From Ostrinia nubilalis (taxonomy: Eukaryota; Arthropoda; Insecta; Lepidoptera; Crambidae): a stretch of DNA of 64,000 nucleotides. Of this stretch, positions 1 to 12,029 are shown piece after piece. The stretch is from assembly GCF_963855985.1 (NCBI RefSeq), contig NC_087091.1:12840154-12904153 (forward strand). The letters run 5' to 3'. The position numbers and the translations under genes are program-made. Position 1 is the first letter of the stretch. Each line of letters begins with the position of its first letter. Below the pieces are notes generated by a model. The model was not told where the DNA came from, did not search any database, and saw nothing but the letters and a program-made list of their open reading frames with translations.

Positions 1-132
1 TGCCTTTAATATTTTAATACATAAAACTACTCGTATTTTTGACCCGCGTGTTTACGCAAGGGTTGATTTCAGCCAGTCAAAGACAGACTCCAGATATCAA
101 CGATCACAAAATCTAAACAGTTTTTTTTTGTA

Positions 133-332
133 GGGGAGACAGAGGTGAGTTGTAAGAGATCGATTTTTGGAAACCTATTAACTATCAGCGAACTCGCAAC
201 AGCGCGCATTTGTTAGCTTGAGACTTGAACTAAAATACGCGCACTGTTCCGAGCTCGCTGGTAGTTATAAGTTCCATAAAATCGACGATGTCACAACTCT
301 CCTCTGTTACAACAACTCTCCTCGGTCTCCCC
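133..332. mobile_element. Small TIR element (MITE), TA-flanked
   Basis: The ends are imperfect inverted repeats: GGGGAGACAGAGGTGAGTTG on the left pairs with CAACTCTCCTCGGTCTCCCC on the right. TA lies on both sides (131-132 and 333-334), consistent with a TA target duplication as in the Tc1/mariner group. The right end carries a duplicated piece of the terminal repeat (two ACAACTCTCCTC stretches). There is no coding capacity. The superfamily is an inference from the TA flank alone. Confidence 0.6.
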
Positions 333-2590
333 TAATGTCTGTTAATACATCAATCTCAAGTGCATAACTTGAGATGTGGTTACTTAAATACCTTTCAGCT
401 GAAGAAGCTGAATAGCACGTTGCAGTTTTAAACTGGGTAGTCATTGCTATTATTTTTCTAAAGTTTATGGAAGCTTAATGTTGAATATAGACGACATCTA
501 ATGCAATTGTGCCCACCCTAGTTATGTGCGTAAATAAAAATAAAATTAAAGGCTCTAAATCCATTACGAAGACTTGAACTTCCGAAAAGGGGAATCTTGG
601 GCAAAATTGTGCGCGCTTCTGGGATTTATAAATTCAGCAAAGGTACTCGTAACTTACTGCTTAAAATAAATAAGGACGGAACTAAACTTGAGTACGAACA
701 GCCGAAACTCGCGAACAAAGCTTGTCACACGATTTATAGCACGGGACACTTCGTCGTCTAATTTATAACGAAACTTGCAGCTCACTTTGTAACTGTGATG
801 TATTATTTACTTAAGCACTTAACTTGCATTTCGCGTTAGACGAAGATATTTAGACATCCTACTTTATTATCCAGAAGCGAAAGTTTGTGAAGATGTTAAA
901 TCAGAGTTAAACAGAAGTTAGATGTGTTTGGATGCGACTATGTCTTGAATAGCTGTAGGCTATTTTGTATTAGTGATGTAGCTTTTTTACATACCCCGAC
1001 TAGTAAATATAGCCGATAAACCATTATTTAGGTACTTTTTAATCAAAAAATAATAAGATTGAGATATATTAATTTCCAACGTATCATTAGAAAATACCTC
1101 TAGTTTACTCAGTGCCGTAGTCATAAAGGGACATTTAACAGCAATTTAAAAGAATACCATTAATTACAAGAATTAATGTCTTCTAACTTAGCCGACAAGT
1201 TGACTAGTAAACACACGGCGTTTATTGAAAACACTTACTAAAGTTAACTGCTGCCCAGGTACCTAATGCTGGCATAAGTGAACTGGCAGATCAAGATTGT
1301 GTTCCTGTTTCTACATCGATAGTTAAATTCAATGCATTGGAACTTGCCTATTACGGTACTTAATAAGTAATTAATAAGACTGCTTGTCTGTTATACATAA
1401 ATCCGTGAGTTAATGTGAAGCCAATTAAACTGTTACGGCCAGATTCAGAAGGGAACTAGTCACAACTAGTTCTATGTCATTAGTTCCATCATTAATTGCA
1501 CAACATTTAATGTTGCCATGCGTTATATGTATACTGTCATAAGTTTAATGCGATATTTTTATTTTGGCAATATTTCTTATGGATTTAATGACTGATGTCA
1601 CATAATAAGACTCATGTGATGATGAATGAATGACACGACTTTGCATCAGATACGAGTACATTTCAAGACTTTAAATCATACCGTTACATAGCAAAAACCA
1701 GTTTAGATCATGACATGCATAATGTAAGTATCATAATGTGCAAATTTCCTGCAATTTGTAGACGGAATTAATTACTATTCAATTAGAATTTACTAACTTA
1801 CAAAATTCTTATTGCGCTTACGAGATTCAACTTGGTGGTCTAGGCGTGTAACCTTTTAGAATAAGTCCCCTGAGACGCGTCCGAAAAGGGGTTTCGATTG
1901 ATTTATGTTTGGGTCGTATATTTGACAGATTGTAACACTGAAATGTATCAAAATATTTCGTTTTTGTCAGTATTACGTACTCGCTTATTTAAAAACGATA
2001 ATGACTTGCAATTTGTTTTCAGGAGTAGTTTAAAGTTTAATAGTCCATTTGGTGTTCCTTTGGGATATAAAAGGATCAAAGTCATTCTGATTGTGACAAA
2101 AAATCTAAAAGGGGTTTATTTTTCTCTGTTATTTCGCTATTTGAGACCAAATGGGGCGTAATACGCAACCAATCCTTTGTTTATAGCAACAATCAACATT
2201 AAATGTACACTATCGTCGATGGCACTTACAACAGAGGGAAGTGGTAAGTGGCAATCAAGATGTTAAGACCACCGGCGACAATGCGATCATTGAGAGCGCG
2301 TGCGGCGCGCAGCTGCGGTGCTATGCGCGGGCGCACCCTGTGTTGTTCCGGGCTCTAGAGGGTGAGAGGGTTAACTTCGGCACGCTTTTTAGGTTGGTGG
2401 TCCGACCACCATGTTGTTTCCTAAATTAATAGTCAATACGTAACCTGGAAAATCTTAATAAAGATTAACCCAATTATTAATAAAAAGTTACGTGCATTTA
2501 CTTTAAAGTGACCTTTCCATTGTAAACGTCACATTAAATTTGATTTAAACACGAGTCAAACCTTTATAGTAGGTATGCAATATCATAATT

Positions 2591-2640
2591 TCAGCCACAG
2601 GACGCCCACTGCTGAGCATAGGCCTCCCCCAATGATTTCT
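2591..2640 (-). pseudogene. 3' end of RTE-like non-LTR retrotransposon ORF
   Basis: Read on the minus strand this fragment encodes LGEAYAQQWASCG followed by a stop, the C-terminal end of the endonuclease/reverse transcriptase polyprotein of a retrotransposon family common in Lepidoptera. Three other fragments in the window (23049, 27169 and 43742) end the same way. Only the last dozen or so codons are intact, and upstream the frame is lost. It is a dead remnant. Confidence 0.6.
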
Positions 2641-3116
2641 CTATCGCTCGATTGGTATACGACTACGACAAAATGCTTTTTGAGTTGGTGTTCCGAATAA
2701 TGAAAACCAAAAACATTTCATTTTCTATTTTTTTCAATGTGATGTTATCTAAATAGTACAGTCAAAATCCTACAAGCAAATTCCAACTTCATCATAAGGA
2801 CTAAAAATTAGTGACTACGACAAAACTGTTTTCTAGTCTAGTTACTCTCAGATTTATTAAGTTCTTACAAGACTTATGAAGCTTATGCGACTCCAACTAT
2901 AATTCAGATCGCGATAAGACGCTATCGCGGTTCCCTCGGGAACAATGAATTTTCTCAGAAAAAGAATTTGCCTATGAAGAAGATGAAGGATTGAATGTCG
3001 TATTGAAGCTGAGTGTATTTGTCAAAGGGAATACCTCTTTTATTAGATGAGTGAGATGATTTTTAGATATTAAGGATGAAAAAGACGTCAAATTAAAAAA
3101 TCTGTGGTCAAATAAA

Positions 3117-3352
3117 TTACCTTTCTTCTCTTGCATCTCCGTCAGCAGGGGTACGCCGTGACAACAGTGGGCCCCCGCTGAAAATCAGTTTCAAGACAAG
3201 CCCTGGCGGTCTTGATGTAAGTACGCTGAGCCTTTTTGTCAGAGGGGCACAAGCAGTTAACTGTCCACTTGTATATTTCTCTCTGTTTGTATCTATGTCT
3301 TGCCTGCTTGTATATCTTTCTTTCAATTAAAATTATTCTATTCTATTCTACT
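3117..3352 (+). repeat. Probable retroelement 3' UTR/tail with TATTC repeats
   Basis: The stretch resembles the 3' untranslated end of a lepidopteran non-LTR element. It contains CCCGCTGAAAATCAG, then GCTGAGCC, a T-rich stretch, and a terminal run of TATTC-type pentamers (about 3336-3350). A similar CCCGCTGAAAACCAG segment occurs at 12670. The family was recognised only by general resemblance. The 69-codon open frame on the other strand is not considered a gene. Confidence 0.35.
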
Positions 3353-6300
3353 GATTTTATAGAGCTCTGAACCGAATTTTCAGTACATATAAAGTTTTTG
3401 TACATCTAAACTTCATCTAATAGTAGGAAGTAATAATGGATACTTTACCCAAAATTGAGCATTGTTACTAAGTTTGTTCGGAAGTAGAGTGGAGTGGGCA
3501 AACACAGGCACGCGCTAACGCCCGGTGGCCGACCACCGCGGTCGCGAAAGGGTTAAGAGAGTCACTTCAAGAGGACACATTATTGTTTTTGTGTACTTTT
3601 TATTTAAGTATTGCTATTATTAGAGGATGAATCCGCCAGTTATAGATTATTAAAAATATTTAACGTTTATTCAATCATGGCGATCTAGTATCCCTGCTTT
3701 GCTAACAAGCTTTGCTTAGTTTTTGACTAGATGGCGCAGTGTAAACGTGTCCAAGGATATAAGGATTTAATATGATTCTTATTGGAATACAAATTTAGTT
3801 CAATAAGAGCACGTAGCGTAGTTTTCTGTACGGTATCTAGAGGGAATTCTTTCAAATAAATTTTACAATCAGACTCGTTAAATAATTCCAAGATAATGGT
3901 AAAATCTTTCTCAATTGAATAAAACTCGTTTAATCACAACTCTATAAGATATTATACAAAACTTTTATGATTACTTAACGCAAGCTACCTTAAAAGAGCT
4001 TTCTAAGTTATTATTCTATGAAATATGCCCAGCAATGGGAAATATTGATGAGACTATTGAGAACTACAGACACACCAGCTGCCGAAGAGTTGCGGGGGTC
4101 CTGTCAAAGAGAAGGTGGTCAGAAGAGCCAGTTGATAAATGATTACGGTTAATTTACCTAATAATGGATAAAGACACATATTATCTTAAATGACATACAT
4201 TCCCTTAATATGGACATACAAGAACTTTTTAATTAATTAAATTATAATATTATTTACCTTAACAAGAGTGGCTTAAACAGAAATGTGCGTGTAGGTAAGT
4301 AAGGAACCTCATTTAAAATTAGATATCCAATTAAAAGACTGGCGCTACACTCAATCTAATTGGAATTAGAATTTCTGTCTTATTTATAAAATTAAGTTGA
4401 ACACAATTTGTGGCAGTTAGGTAAATGGTGTTCATTATCAAGATAATTTAAAGGATTTATTAATACAGGATATCTATAACTATTGAACTTAAGATAACCG
4501 TCATGATTAAGTACTATTAACTGGGTATATTAACTATTGTTACATTACAATATTAATTTGCTAGGAATCAATTATTTTCTCAATCAACACCAAGCGCGAT
4601 CTCTTGGATAGATAGTTAGATTGGAATTTAATTTTATTAGCATGATGATTAAAACAATAACAAATGAAGATTAATAATATAATATTGTACAAGAATACAT
4701 ATTTTGTTATAGTCTCTAAGATTCTAAATAATAAATCCTCCAATAAGATGTTTTTTATCTTAGCCATTGATCAATATGGGTTCTTCTGACTGTTTATTGA
4801 TTTCTTTGATAGGTATTATGAAATCGTGCTCAAATTCGTTATAACTAAAATCTTTGAAATGGAATCGAGCTTTAATCAGTTTCAGTCCTGTAACTATACT
4901 AAATGATGATGATGATTCCGAAATGATGTTAAGTATGAATCACACTCAAGCCTTAAGTTTTTTGGTCAATACAGGAAAATTACATCATTCACAAGGATGT
5001 GTCTATGCTGGAATTTGAATCTTTCGTAAGTGCGAACTTTAATGCCTAACTCTCTACTCTACCTTTACATCAGCTGCATAATCTTTGGCAGCATTGAAGC
5101 TTACCGGTGGCAAGCACGGCCTCTCCATTTGTTAGGCGCCACGTGATATTATTATATTATTTATCGACCTCCAGCCACTGCCTACTGAGTTACAGCACTT
5201 GCTTAATTTTAATTCAGCCTAGTTATTTTATAAAGACATAAATTATAATCGCAATAAAAATGTTGTGCTTCGCTCGTGTATCGAGGTAACCGCTATTGTA
5301 CTAACGCATTTATTTATTGACCATTAAACAAATGAACAGAAGTTTTTTTCATTGAAACTTAATGATTTATTTAGGTAACTAAATAAAATGATAGATTTAC
5401 AGTAAGTATTTCTACTTAGGTACTACATTTGTAGTTTCCATGTCGGTAGAGGTCAAAACTGAAACAAATTATACATAGTTCCAATTTGACTTCTTCGATG
5501 TTAAAACGCTCTTGTTTTAGTAAATAAAATAAAAATAGTTACTCACAACTGGGAAAATTACGTTACCTTTTTTACTTCAAAGGAATTTTCCAGTAAGTTT
5601 AGTCAATCTAAGAACTAGATAAAACAGAAAGCTATGTCAACTGGGGTTAGGTATTCGTCCGTAGTTTTATTTCGGGTATTCTAACGAAACAAACATCGTA
5701 TCTAAGCCTTAGCCAAATTTCCATATCAAAGCCGTTTCATGTTTCTTTAGCGTACTGCAGGTGTTTAGAGAACAAGCGAAATAAAAACATTTCATTCGTC
5801 TTTATCTTTATTTGTGGCTACGTACCTGTTCAATGAAACAAGATCTGCTCTATAGAATGAGATAAACCGAATATAAACATAATAAAATCGGCTTTATAAA
5901 CCCATCGGAGGTGTGAAGACACACGAACGAGGTAAAGGAGTCGTATTTCAAAACAACGAATTTGATATTTCAATTTTTCGCGTGTTTTATGTCGGTGGGA
6001 ATGTCGTGGGACTCAAGCATGTGGTCCCAAACGTTTGCAAAAAGTTATGATGTTATATGATAAGGTTTTTTGTATGCAAATATATTTTAATAGGAATATT
6101 GGTATTTTAATGATTGATTGATATCTAGATGGTCTAGTTCTGTAACGTTATGTATCTTGATTCATATCTGTATTTCTATAACCATCACAGCAATGTTTGG
6201 TTTTTTCTTTGGAAATAGCATTTGAATTAGGTAAGATTATGAAACCGCAGTAATCTACTTAGGATGCTTACCTATTTAATATTTAACTCTCCCATCCTAA

Positions 6301-7865
6301 AATGTAAATCCGAGATTGAATGACACAAACATTCAAGCACACGCGTTGAAAAAATAAATCAAACATTCTGTTTACGACGCCCACCATTAATAAAACTCTT
6401 TAAAATATATTTAATAATGTCCACAAAGGTAGGAGAGCACAATACTCGGCCATAAAGGGCAACATTTATTATGGCGACAATATATCGAATACAAAAAGAT
6501 AGTGTGACAAAGACGCGTACTTTTTAATAATATTGTCATTTCTCAGCAGCAGTGGACTCTTTCAAAAAGCCATAATACAATAATTTATTTCTTTATAAGA
6601 GTTTTTTTGTGTGAGAATACAGCCAGGTGAGCACGGGTTAAATGATTATGGTTTTTCCTTTAGAACTGCTCTTATGACTTAGGTATTTAGAACACTTTTT
6701 GAATGTTTGTTTAAAAAATCTAAATGAAATTAGCAAAGATGAATTCAATTAATTCAAGAAGGAATCTTATAATATTCATAACATTGTCGCTAAAACAAAT
6801 TACACATTTAGCCGATAAGCTCCTTCCTAAAAAAATGTTACAAAACTCCAATGTTTTACACGGAAGAGGTGTCCCGATAATTCGGCATGAAACAACATGT
6901 CTTGCACAAAAAAGGCAATAACGATGCGTTTACGGCGTCGAGACGGGGTTGACATTGGAGCCACAATAAAGTCGATGAAATATTTGGGGGCTCGTGTATA
7001 ACTCATAGCAGTCTTAGGGCGCTATTGTACGTATTCGCACAGGTAGAGTCGCAGTGGGTAGCATCCCTTCAGTCGTTTGTTTTATCGTCACTCTTTGTTA
7101 TAGGTTATGCAAATAAGCGAAAGCAATTATAGTAGGCTTTTGGAAATTTGTAACGGTATATACCTCTCTATGCAATAATGTTCTGGTTCGTTACACAGGT
7201 GAATTAAGTATTATTAGAATATTAGTTGGTACTTAACCAATTTTTATGAGTGTTCACTTCAAGCGCCTGCGGAACACGAGGGAGCAATTTTCGTAAGTAG
7301 GTGGTGCATGCATTAAATAAAACTCCATCAACCCATGAAAGTGAAAATAGTACAGATTTAACGGAAACTTAATTTTCAGGATTATTTTTAACTTACTTTT
7401 CAGCAGCAGCAAGTAAGTAAAACTTTTTGTATTTTTTCCTGTTGTCGAAAGCTTTTGATAGTAAAATTTTTATTTTCACTGGGAAATATAAATCTGATTC
7501 AGCTATTATAATCACATAACATTACTATTGTATCATGCAGTTACCATGGTGAATTCATGGTAGGAGCCAAGTAGGTCACTGGGATCCAACCTGATGCCAA
7601 TACTGAGCTGCTGAGCTCAGCAGCAACCTCCGCTTGACATTCCAATCACGTAGTTCTTCTTGGAGGCCTGATTTAGCCAGGGCGTCCAAGTTTATTTTAT
7701 TTCTAGGATTAATAATACCTAATTAGTATTAAAAAAAACAAAAATGATAAAATAGAAAGGGTGGGGTTAAGAAGACATCTTTCGACAAAGAAACAATTTA
7801 TGTATACTCGTACGTTTTACTGAAAAGTTGTTTTGTCTTGTTTGTTTTCATTTCATTGATTGACT

Positions 7866-8035
7866 AATGATCCGCCCCAGCTTCACACGGGTGCTAAAAT
7901 TGTATATGATACACACATAAAAATTCCTCTTGAATCACTTTATCCATTGCTGAAAACAGCCTATTAAAATTCGTTGTCTAGTTTGATCTAAGCGAAATAC
8001 AGCGGTAGCGACTTTCTAAAGTTTTTTTTATATTT
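7866..8035 (-). repeat. Lepidopteran interspersed repeat fragment
   Basis: The segment begins CCGCCCCAGCTTCACACGGGTG, and the internal phrases 'cttgaatcacttta' and 'aattcgttgtctagtt' are typical of the degenerate tails of a widespread lepidopteran repeat. The same family is probably represented by the GGGCGAAGCCGCGGGCGG end at 18990 in opposite orientation. It is non-coding. Confidence 0.4.
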
Positions 8036-8340
8036 AAGAAGATTCACCTAATTTTAAACGTTATTTACAAAACGAAGTGTCGTAACAAGCAGATATGGAA
8101 ATCAACATCGCACCTAACCCGGGGGCAGCGGAGCGGGTCGGTGAAAGTGTATTTGCATTCAATGAGATCCATCTTCCCTGTTATATTTATCGCTGATTGT
8201 CTTGCTTGCTAGGTACTCAGTACAGCATCAAGCCTTCATATCCCAGGCAAAAATGTTCCACAATACCACGTACTGAAAATAATGAACAGTTTTGATGTTG
8301 AGAAGAATACATATGGAGTACCTACCTATATTTTAGGTTA

Positions 8341-8667
8341 TACGGGTGGAAACGATAAGTGATCTCACTCGATTATTTCTAAACTATACAAGATATCCAA
8401 AAACTGCTTACTGATCCTAAAAGTGCTTCATGAGCTCTATCCAACGGTACCAATAATAGATTACATTATAAATTGGATCTATCTGAAAATTCAATGTTTC
8501 CAGCCTCCATACATTTAGTAAAACCTCATAATATTAAAAACTATACAAGATATCCAAAAACTGGTAACTGATCCAGTCATCAGTTAACCCATCCAGTAAT
8601 CAGTTTTTCGATATCTTGTATAGTTTAGAAATAATCGAGTGAGATCACTTAACGTTTCCACCCTGTA
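8341..8667. mobile_element. Palindromic MITE, TACAGGGTGG termini, TA target duplication
   Basis: The left terminus (TACGGGTGGAAACGATAAGTG) and the right terminus (CACTTAACGTTTCCACCCTGTA) are inverted repeats that continue inward for about 60 bp, with an ATTTCTAAACTATACAAGATAT segment in each arm. The element is bounded by TA on each side (8339-8340 and 8668-8669). A related 210-bp copy with the same termini is at 16133-16342. It has no coding capacity. The TA flank suggests mobilisation by a Tc1/mariner-like transposase, by inference. Confidence 0.7.
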
Positions 8668-8820
8668 TACCTAAACATATTTTCATTCAAGATAGATGCC
8701 TAACGTATAAACCTATCTGATTCATAGGACGACCTGAAAATCAGGTTTCAGGTGAGAATCCTAAGTCCATGCTATCTGTGGCCATCTATGGGTATGGTGA
8801 ATCAAAGATTAATCATTCAT

Positions 8821-9121
8821 TTAACCCACCTATTTAGAAGCGTGGTTGCCCCAGCCGGTGCTAGCGCAGTGTCCCCACGGTTAGGAAGCGCCATTATTGT
8901 GAAAATATTAACGCAATGCGTAAATGAATTGATGTGTTGTTTCTGCACAATGTTGCCATTACGGTTTGTATATTTAGTTAAATCAATTTCGACACCTATC
9001 TAGAAGCGTGGTTTCCCCAGCCGGGGCTAGCGCAGTGTCCCCACGGTTCGTGGAAGCCCCATCATGGTGAAAATGGCATACCTTTGTTTTATTGCATTGC
9101 ATCCGAATTGATAAGTACATA
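8821..9121 (+). repeat. Tandem repeat array, left part (two units)
   Basis: Two copies of a repeat whose core reads AGAAGCGTGGTTKCCCCAGCC, then a GGGGCTAGCGCAGTGTCCCC stretch, a CACGGTTC piece and a CATCATGGTGAAAAT-like piece. The core contains self-complementary parts (CCCC/GGGG and CGTGG/CCACG) and could fold. The second unit runs into 'ccgaattgataagta', where the 9122-12048 element has split it. The array resumes at 12049. Confidence 0.65.
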
Positions 9122-9306
9122 TCGATGCCTCCTAAGTAAATAATCGTAAGCCACAAAATATCAATTTTGATTTTATAAGCATTTTATAATTACTAAAATA
9201 CGTATTATCGAACCCGCGAACAAAAATTGCAATATCATTTAAAATAAAAGATTTTTCACACGTATTCAATCGTATGTAATCCACGATCGCAACGTATACT
9301 ATCGTA

Positions 9307-9820
9307 ATGTCCTGTGCGATCGTCTACAGGGGAGAAGCGGTTTGGTTCACCGCTAGCGAGCGCATACTATTAGGTAAGTAGTAATTACAGTTTTCCTTTT
9401 GGTGTTGAAAATTGCCTTATATTTTGTTACTAGCTATTCAAAACTATAGTAATTAACACATACGATTCTTTACGTTCCTTTTTTAGGCTAACAAAGTATC
9501 GTATGTTTTACATACCATGATAAACGTTGTCAATTAAATTTATTTTTTATCGTATGTAATACATACGATTATTAACGTGGTTTGTTTTCGTACGTTTGAT
9601 ATTGTATGTGCAATTTAATATTGTTTACGTTGGTAAATTGAGTATTTATTCCTATTGTAACGTTTAATTACGATTTTTTCGTCTTCGTTGTGAAGTTAAA
9701 TTATATTTTATGTTTGTGTTTTTTTAATATTTTCAGTATCGCCATTGCCTGAAGGAGCTGATTTAATAGAAATCCAAGCATTTTCTAATTTGATCTCCAG
9801 TGATTTACTTAGTGATGAAG
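9307..9820 (+). CDS. Hypothetical two-exon ORF inside the TIR element (partial)
   Basis: An ATG at 9307 opens 22 codons (MSCAIVYRGE...ASERILL) ending in phase 1 at 9373, followed by the strong donor AG|GTAAGT. A 363-bp AT-rich intron ends in TTTTTTAATATTTTCAG at 9736. The next segment, 9737-9820, is open only in the frame that fits (V-SPLPEGADLIE...SSDLLSDE) and ends GATGAAG|GTACTT, again in phase 1. The join is therefore phase-consistent at both ends, with no internal stop, giving about 50 residues. There is no signal peptide, membrane segment or recognised domain. The following exon is missing: a common repeat begins about 12 bp later, and any continuation may be the degraded reading frame in the nearby palindrome. 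No transcript evidence is available. It may be a broken transposon gene or a captured host fragment. Confidence 0.35.
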
Positions 9821-9832
9821 GTACTTCGATCC

Positions 9833-10020
9833 TACTAATATTATAAATGCGAAAGTTAGGATGTCTGGATATCAGGATGTCTGGAAATTTGTAACTCTTT
9901 CGCGCAAAAACTACCGAACAGATTTTGATGAAACTTTACAGTATTTTTGTTTATAACCCAGAATAACATAACATAATAGGCTATAATTTATGACGATCTG
10001 TGACAAACTAAATTTCTTTA
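9833..10020 (+). repeat. Lepidopteran 'actaatattataaatgcgaaag' repeat copy
   Basis: The segment starts ACTAATATTATAAATGCGAAAG and continues with 'aaaactaccgaacagattttgatgaaa', both hallmarks of a very common lepidopteran short repeat. A second and longer copy lies at 25622-25840. This one is nested in the 9122-12048 element and ends where the large palindrome begins. Confidence 0.55.
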
Positions 10021-10061
10021 ATTAGTGACATTTTTATGTATTTTTATAAGTAATCAATAAT

Positions 10062-10541
10062 AGGTAAAAAGCTTTATAACTAAAAAAAGTAAATCTGAAT
10101 CACTCTCAGCATTATGATTAAAAGAATCTACAAGAAGATTGTGATAGAATTGGTGATGCACCGCTGGAATGACACCTCTAGTACAAAGGCTTACCAAGTA
10201 TTTTTTTTAACTTTGGTTATAGGTGGCATATTTTATGGTTAAAAAGGAAGCAAACATCAGAGTAATCTTGCTGTCGTCGTCTCGTGTTAGTTTTAGTAAC
10301 AACAGTCATATATTGAGACTCATCCAAATGATATTTATAATGGAGTTTATTTGAACACAACATCACCGTTCAAGTTCTTAGTCCAATTTTTACAGCCTAA
10401 GATTGACTCAAAATCCAAAAATTTGGTATGATGCAACTCGATTACAGTATATGGTTTCCCATCTTGTTTAGCCCATCGTACCAATGAAAACCATTCTAAA
10501 GGAGTATAAATACATTTATTTTTGGCACATCTTTCAATCAA
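10062..10541 (-). pseudogene. Degenerate coding fragment, left palindrome arm
   Basis: On the minus strand an open stretch of 64 codons reads from the loop outward: IERCAKNKCIYTPLEWFSLV, then RWAKQDGKPYTVIELHHTKF, then the shared FLDFESILGCKNWTKNLN. It is interrupted by a deletion and frameshift relative to the + copy, and the remainder continues towards 10062 in other frames. It has the look of a conserved insect protein of unknown function, or of a transposon-encoded accessory protein. I do not recognise the family with certainty. Confidence 0.45.
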
Positions 10542-10553
10542 AGCATGAAACTA

Positions 10554-10956
10554 CAACCATGTACTGTAATCGAGTTGGATCATACCAAATTTTTGGATTT
10601 TAAGTCAACCTTAGGCTGTAAAAATTGGACCAAGAACTTGAACGCTGTTGTGCAATGGATGAAAATAAAAGAAGTCAAGGTGCTTCCTTCTGAGCCAAAT
10701 AAACTCCATTATAAATATCATTTGGATGAGTCTCAATATATGACTGTTGTTACTAAAACTAACACGAGACGACGACAGCAAGATTACTCTGATGTTTGCC
10801 CCCTTTTTAACCATGTGCTACTATAGTAGCCAAGTTAAAAAAAAATACTTGGTAAGCCTTTGTACTAGAGGTGTCATTCCAGCGGTGCATCACCAATTCT
10901 ATCACAATCTTCTTGTAGATTCTTCTAATCATAATGCTGAGACTGATTCAGATTAA
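10554..10956 (+). pseudogene. Degenerate coding fragment, right palindrome arm
   Basis: An open frame encodes VIELDHTKFLDFKSTLGCKN, then WMKIKEVKVLPSEPNKLHYK, YHLDESQYMTVV and QQDYSDVCPLFNHVLL. It then shifts frame and continues as KKYLVSLCTRGVIPAVHHQF up to a stop near 10956. The hydrophilic, W- and K-rich sequence and the sharp break between the two frames suggest one ancestral protein with a frameshift. The same protein is copied in inverted orientation in the left arm. It may be a captured host gene or the remains of a transposon gene. No function is assigned. Confidence 0.5.
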
Positions 10957-11021
10957 CTTTTTTTGGTTATAAGTTTTTTACCTATTTATTGATTACTTAT
11001 AAAAATACATAAAAGTGTAAC

Positions 11022-12029
11022 TAAATAAAATAAATATCTTTAAAAGTCCAGTAGAAAAAAATAACTCATAACTTAAACTTAATTGATTTCAGAAAAAAAA
11101 AACACAATTTACTGAATTATCATTAATTATTATTCATGTTACCAATTATATAGATTCCTTATGTACAATTTTTGAATAATATTAGAGGCTCTAATAAGAT
11201 TAAATACTATTTTTTTTTAAGTAAGAACAATAGCGATGTAACTTTGTTAATTATTGATTTTATCAATTAAGAATAGATTTTGCTTATTTTAAGGTTAATA
11301 AAGAAGATAAATATTCCTTTTATCACTTTATAAATAAAACTTTTTAATTTAATCGTAATTGCTATGTTTCAAAAATAATCAATGTTTATTAGAAAACAAA
11401 AAAAAAAAAATTATTTGATCTCGTCAGTTAATTACTTTTGATTTAATTATTTGTAATAACTTCACATTCTATGTTAATTTAAAACTATTTTATTTATATT
11501 TTCATAAGAAAGAAAGACTGTTATAACGTGATTCTTTGGTACAAATTAATAAATATGGTATTTAAAACAGAGGTTTCATTTCAAGACTTTCATTGTGTTC
11601 AAATTGATTTTGTGAATCCTTTTGTCCAAAATAGCCGAGTACCTAATTGAATAATTTAGTTTTAGCATGAATTTACAAAGAAAAATTAATAAATATGTAA
11701 CATACCTTCGACAGTATGAATGATTATGTTCCCGTACAATGGAGTATGTGGCTCTTACTATATATTTTACCTACAGCTAGACAAAGTAAATAATTGTATA
11801 GTTATGTTACGATTTCTATGACTAATTTTATCCGCCGTAAAACACCGTAACAACAATATCTCCAAAACTATAATATATTTAAAAATAAATGTTATTGTAT
11901 GAGAATACACCTTAAATTGACTATAAGTTTTGAAAAAATCGTATCCCTAGCTCAAAAGATGGGAAAACTGCACACATAAATATCTTTAAATGGCTCTACT
12001 GTAAAGTTTGGTTTTAAGACATACGATAG
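11022..12029. other. AT-rich interior of the TIR element, no gene
   Basis: Very AT-rich sequence with A-runs (for example 11399-11411) and no coding signal between the palindrome and the right terminal repeat. Confidence 0.6.

Larger units (their letters stand above)
335..8340. other. Intergenic AT-rich DNA with scattered repeat fragments
   Basis: No exon or RNA gene is recognisable here. The open frames are all short (under 90 codons), AT-rich in composition and without family motifs. The only interpretable pieces are retroelement tails near 2.6, 3.1-3.35 and 7.9 kb, annotated separately. Two short GC-rich spots (2290-2400 and 3500-3550) each contain a GGTGG..CCACC inverted repeat, but no function can be assigned. 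Confidence 0.6.
10024..11021. repeat. 1 kb near-perfect inverted repeat (arms of about 0.45 kb)
   Basis: The left arm (from 10024, TTTTTATGTATTTTTATAAG) is mirrored by the right arm ending at 11021. Matching stretches include the CACCAATTCTATCACAATC, CAAGATTACTCTGATGTTTG and AACTTGAAC segments. The two arms meet around a loop of roughly 100 bp (about 10455-10552). Each arm holds a copy of the same coding fragment, pointing away from the centre. The left copy lacks a 40-50 bp segment that the right copy has. The structure would form a long hairpin if transcribed. Confidence 0.8.
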
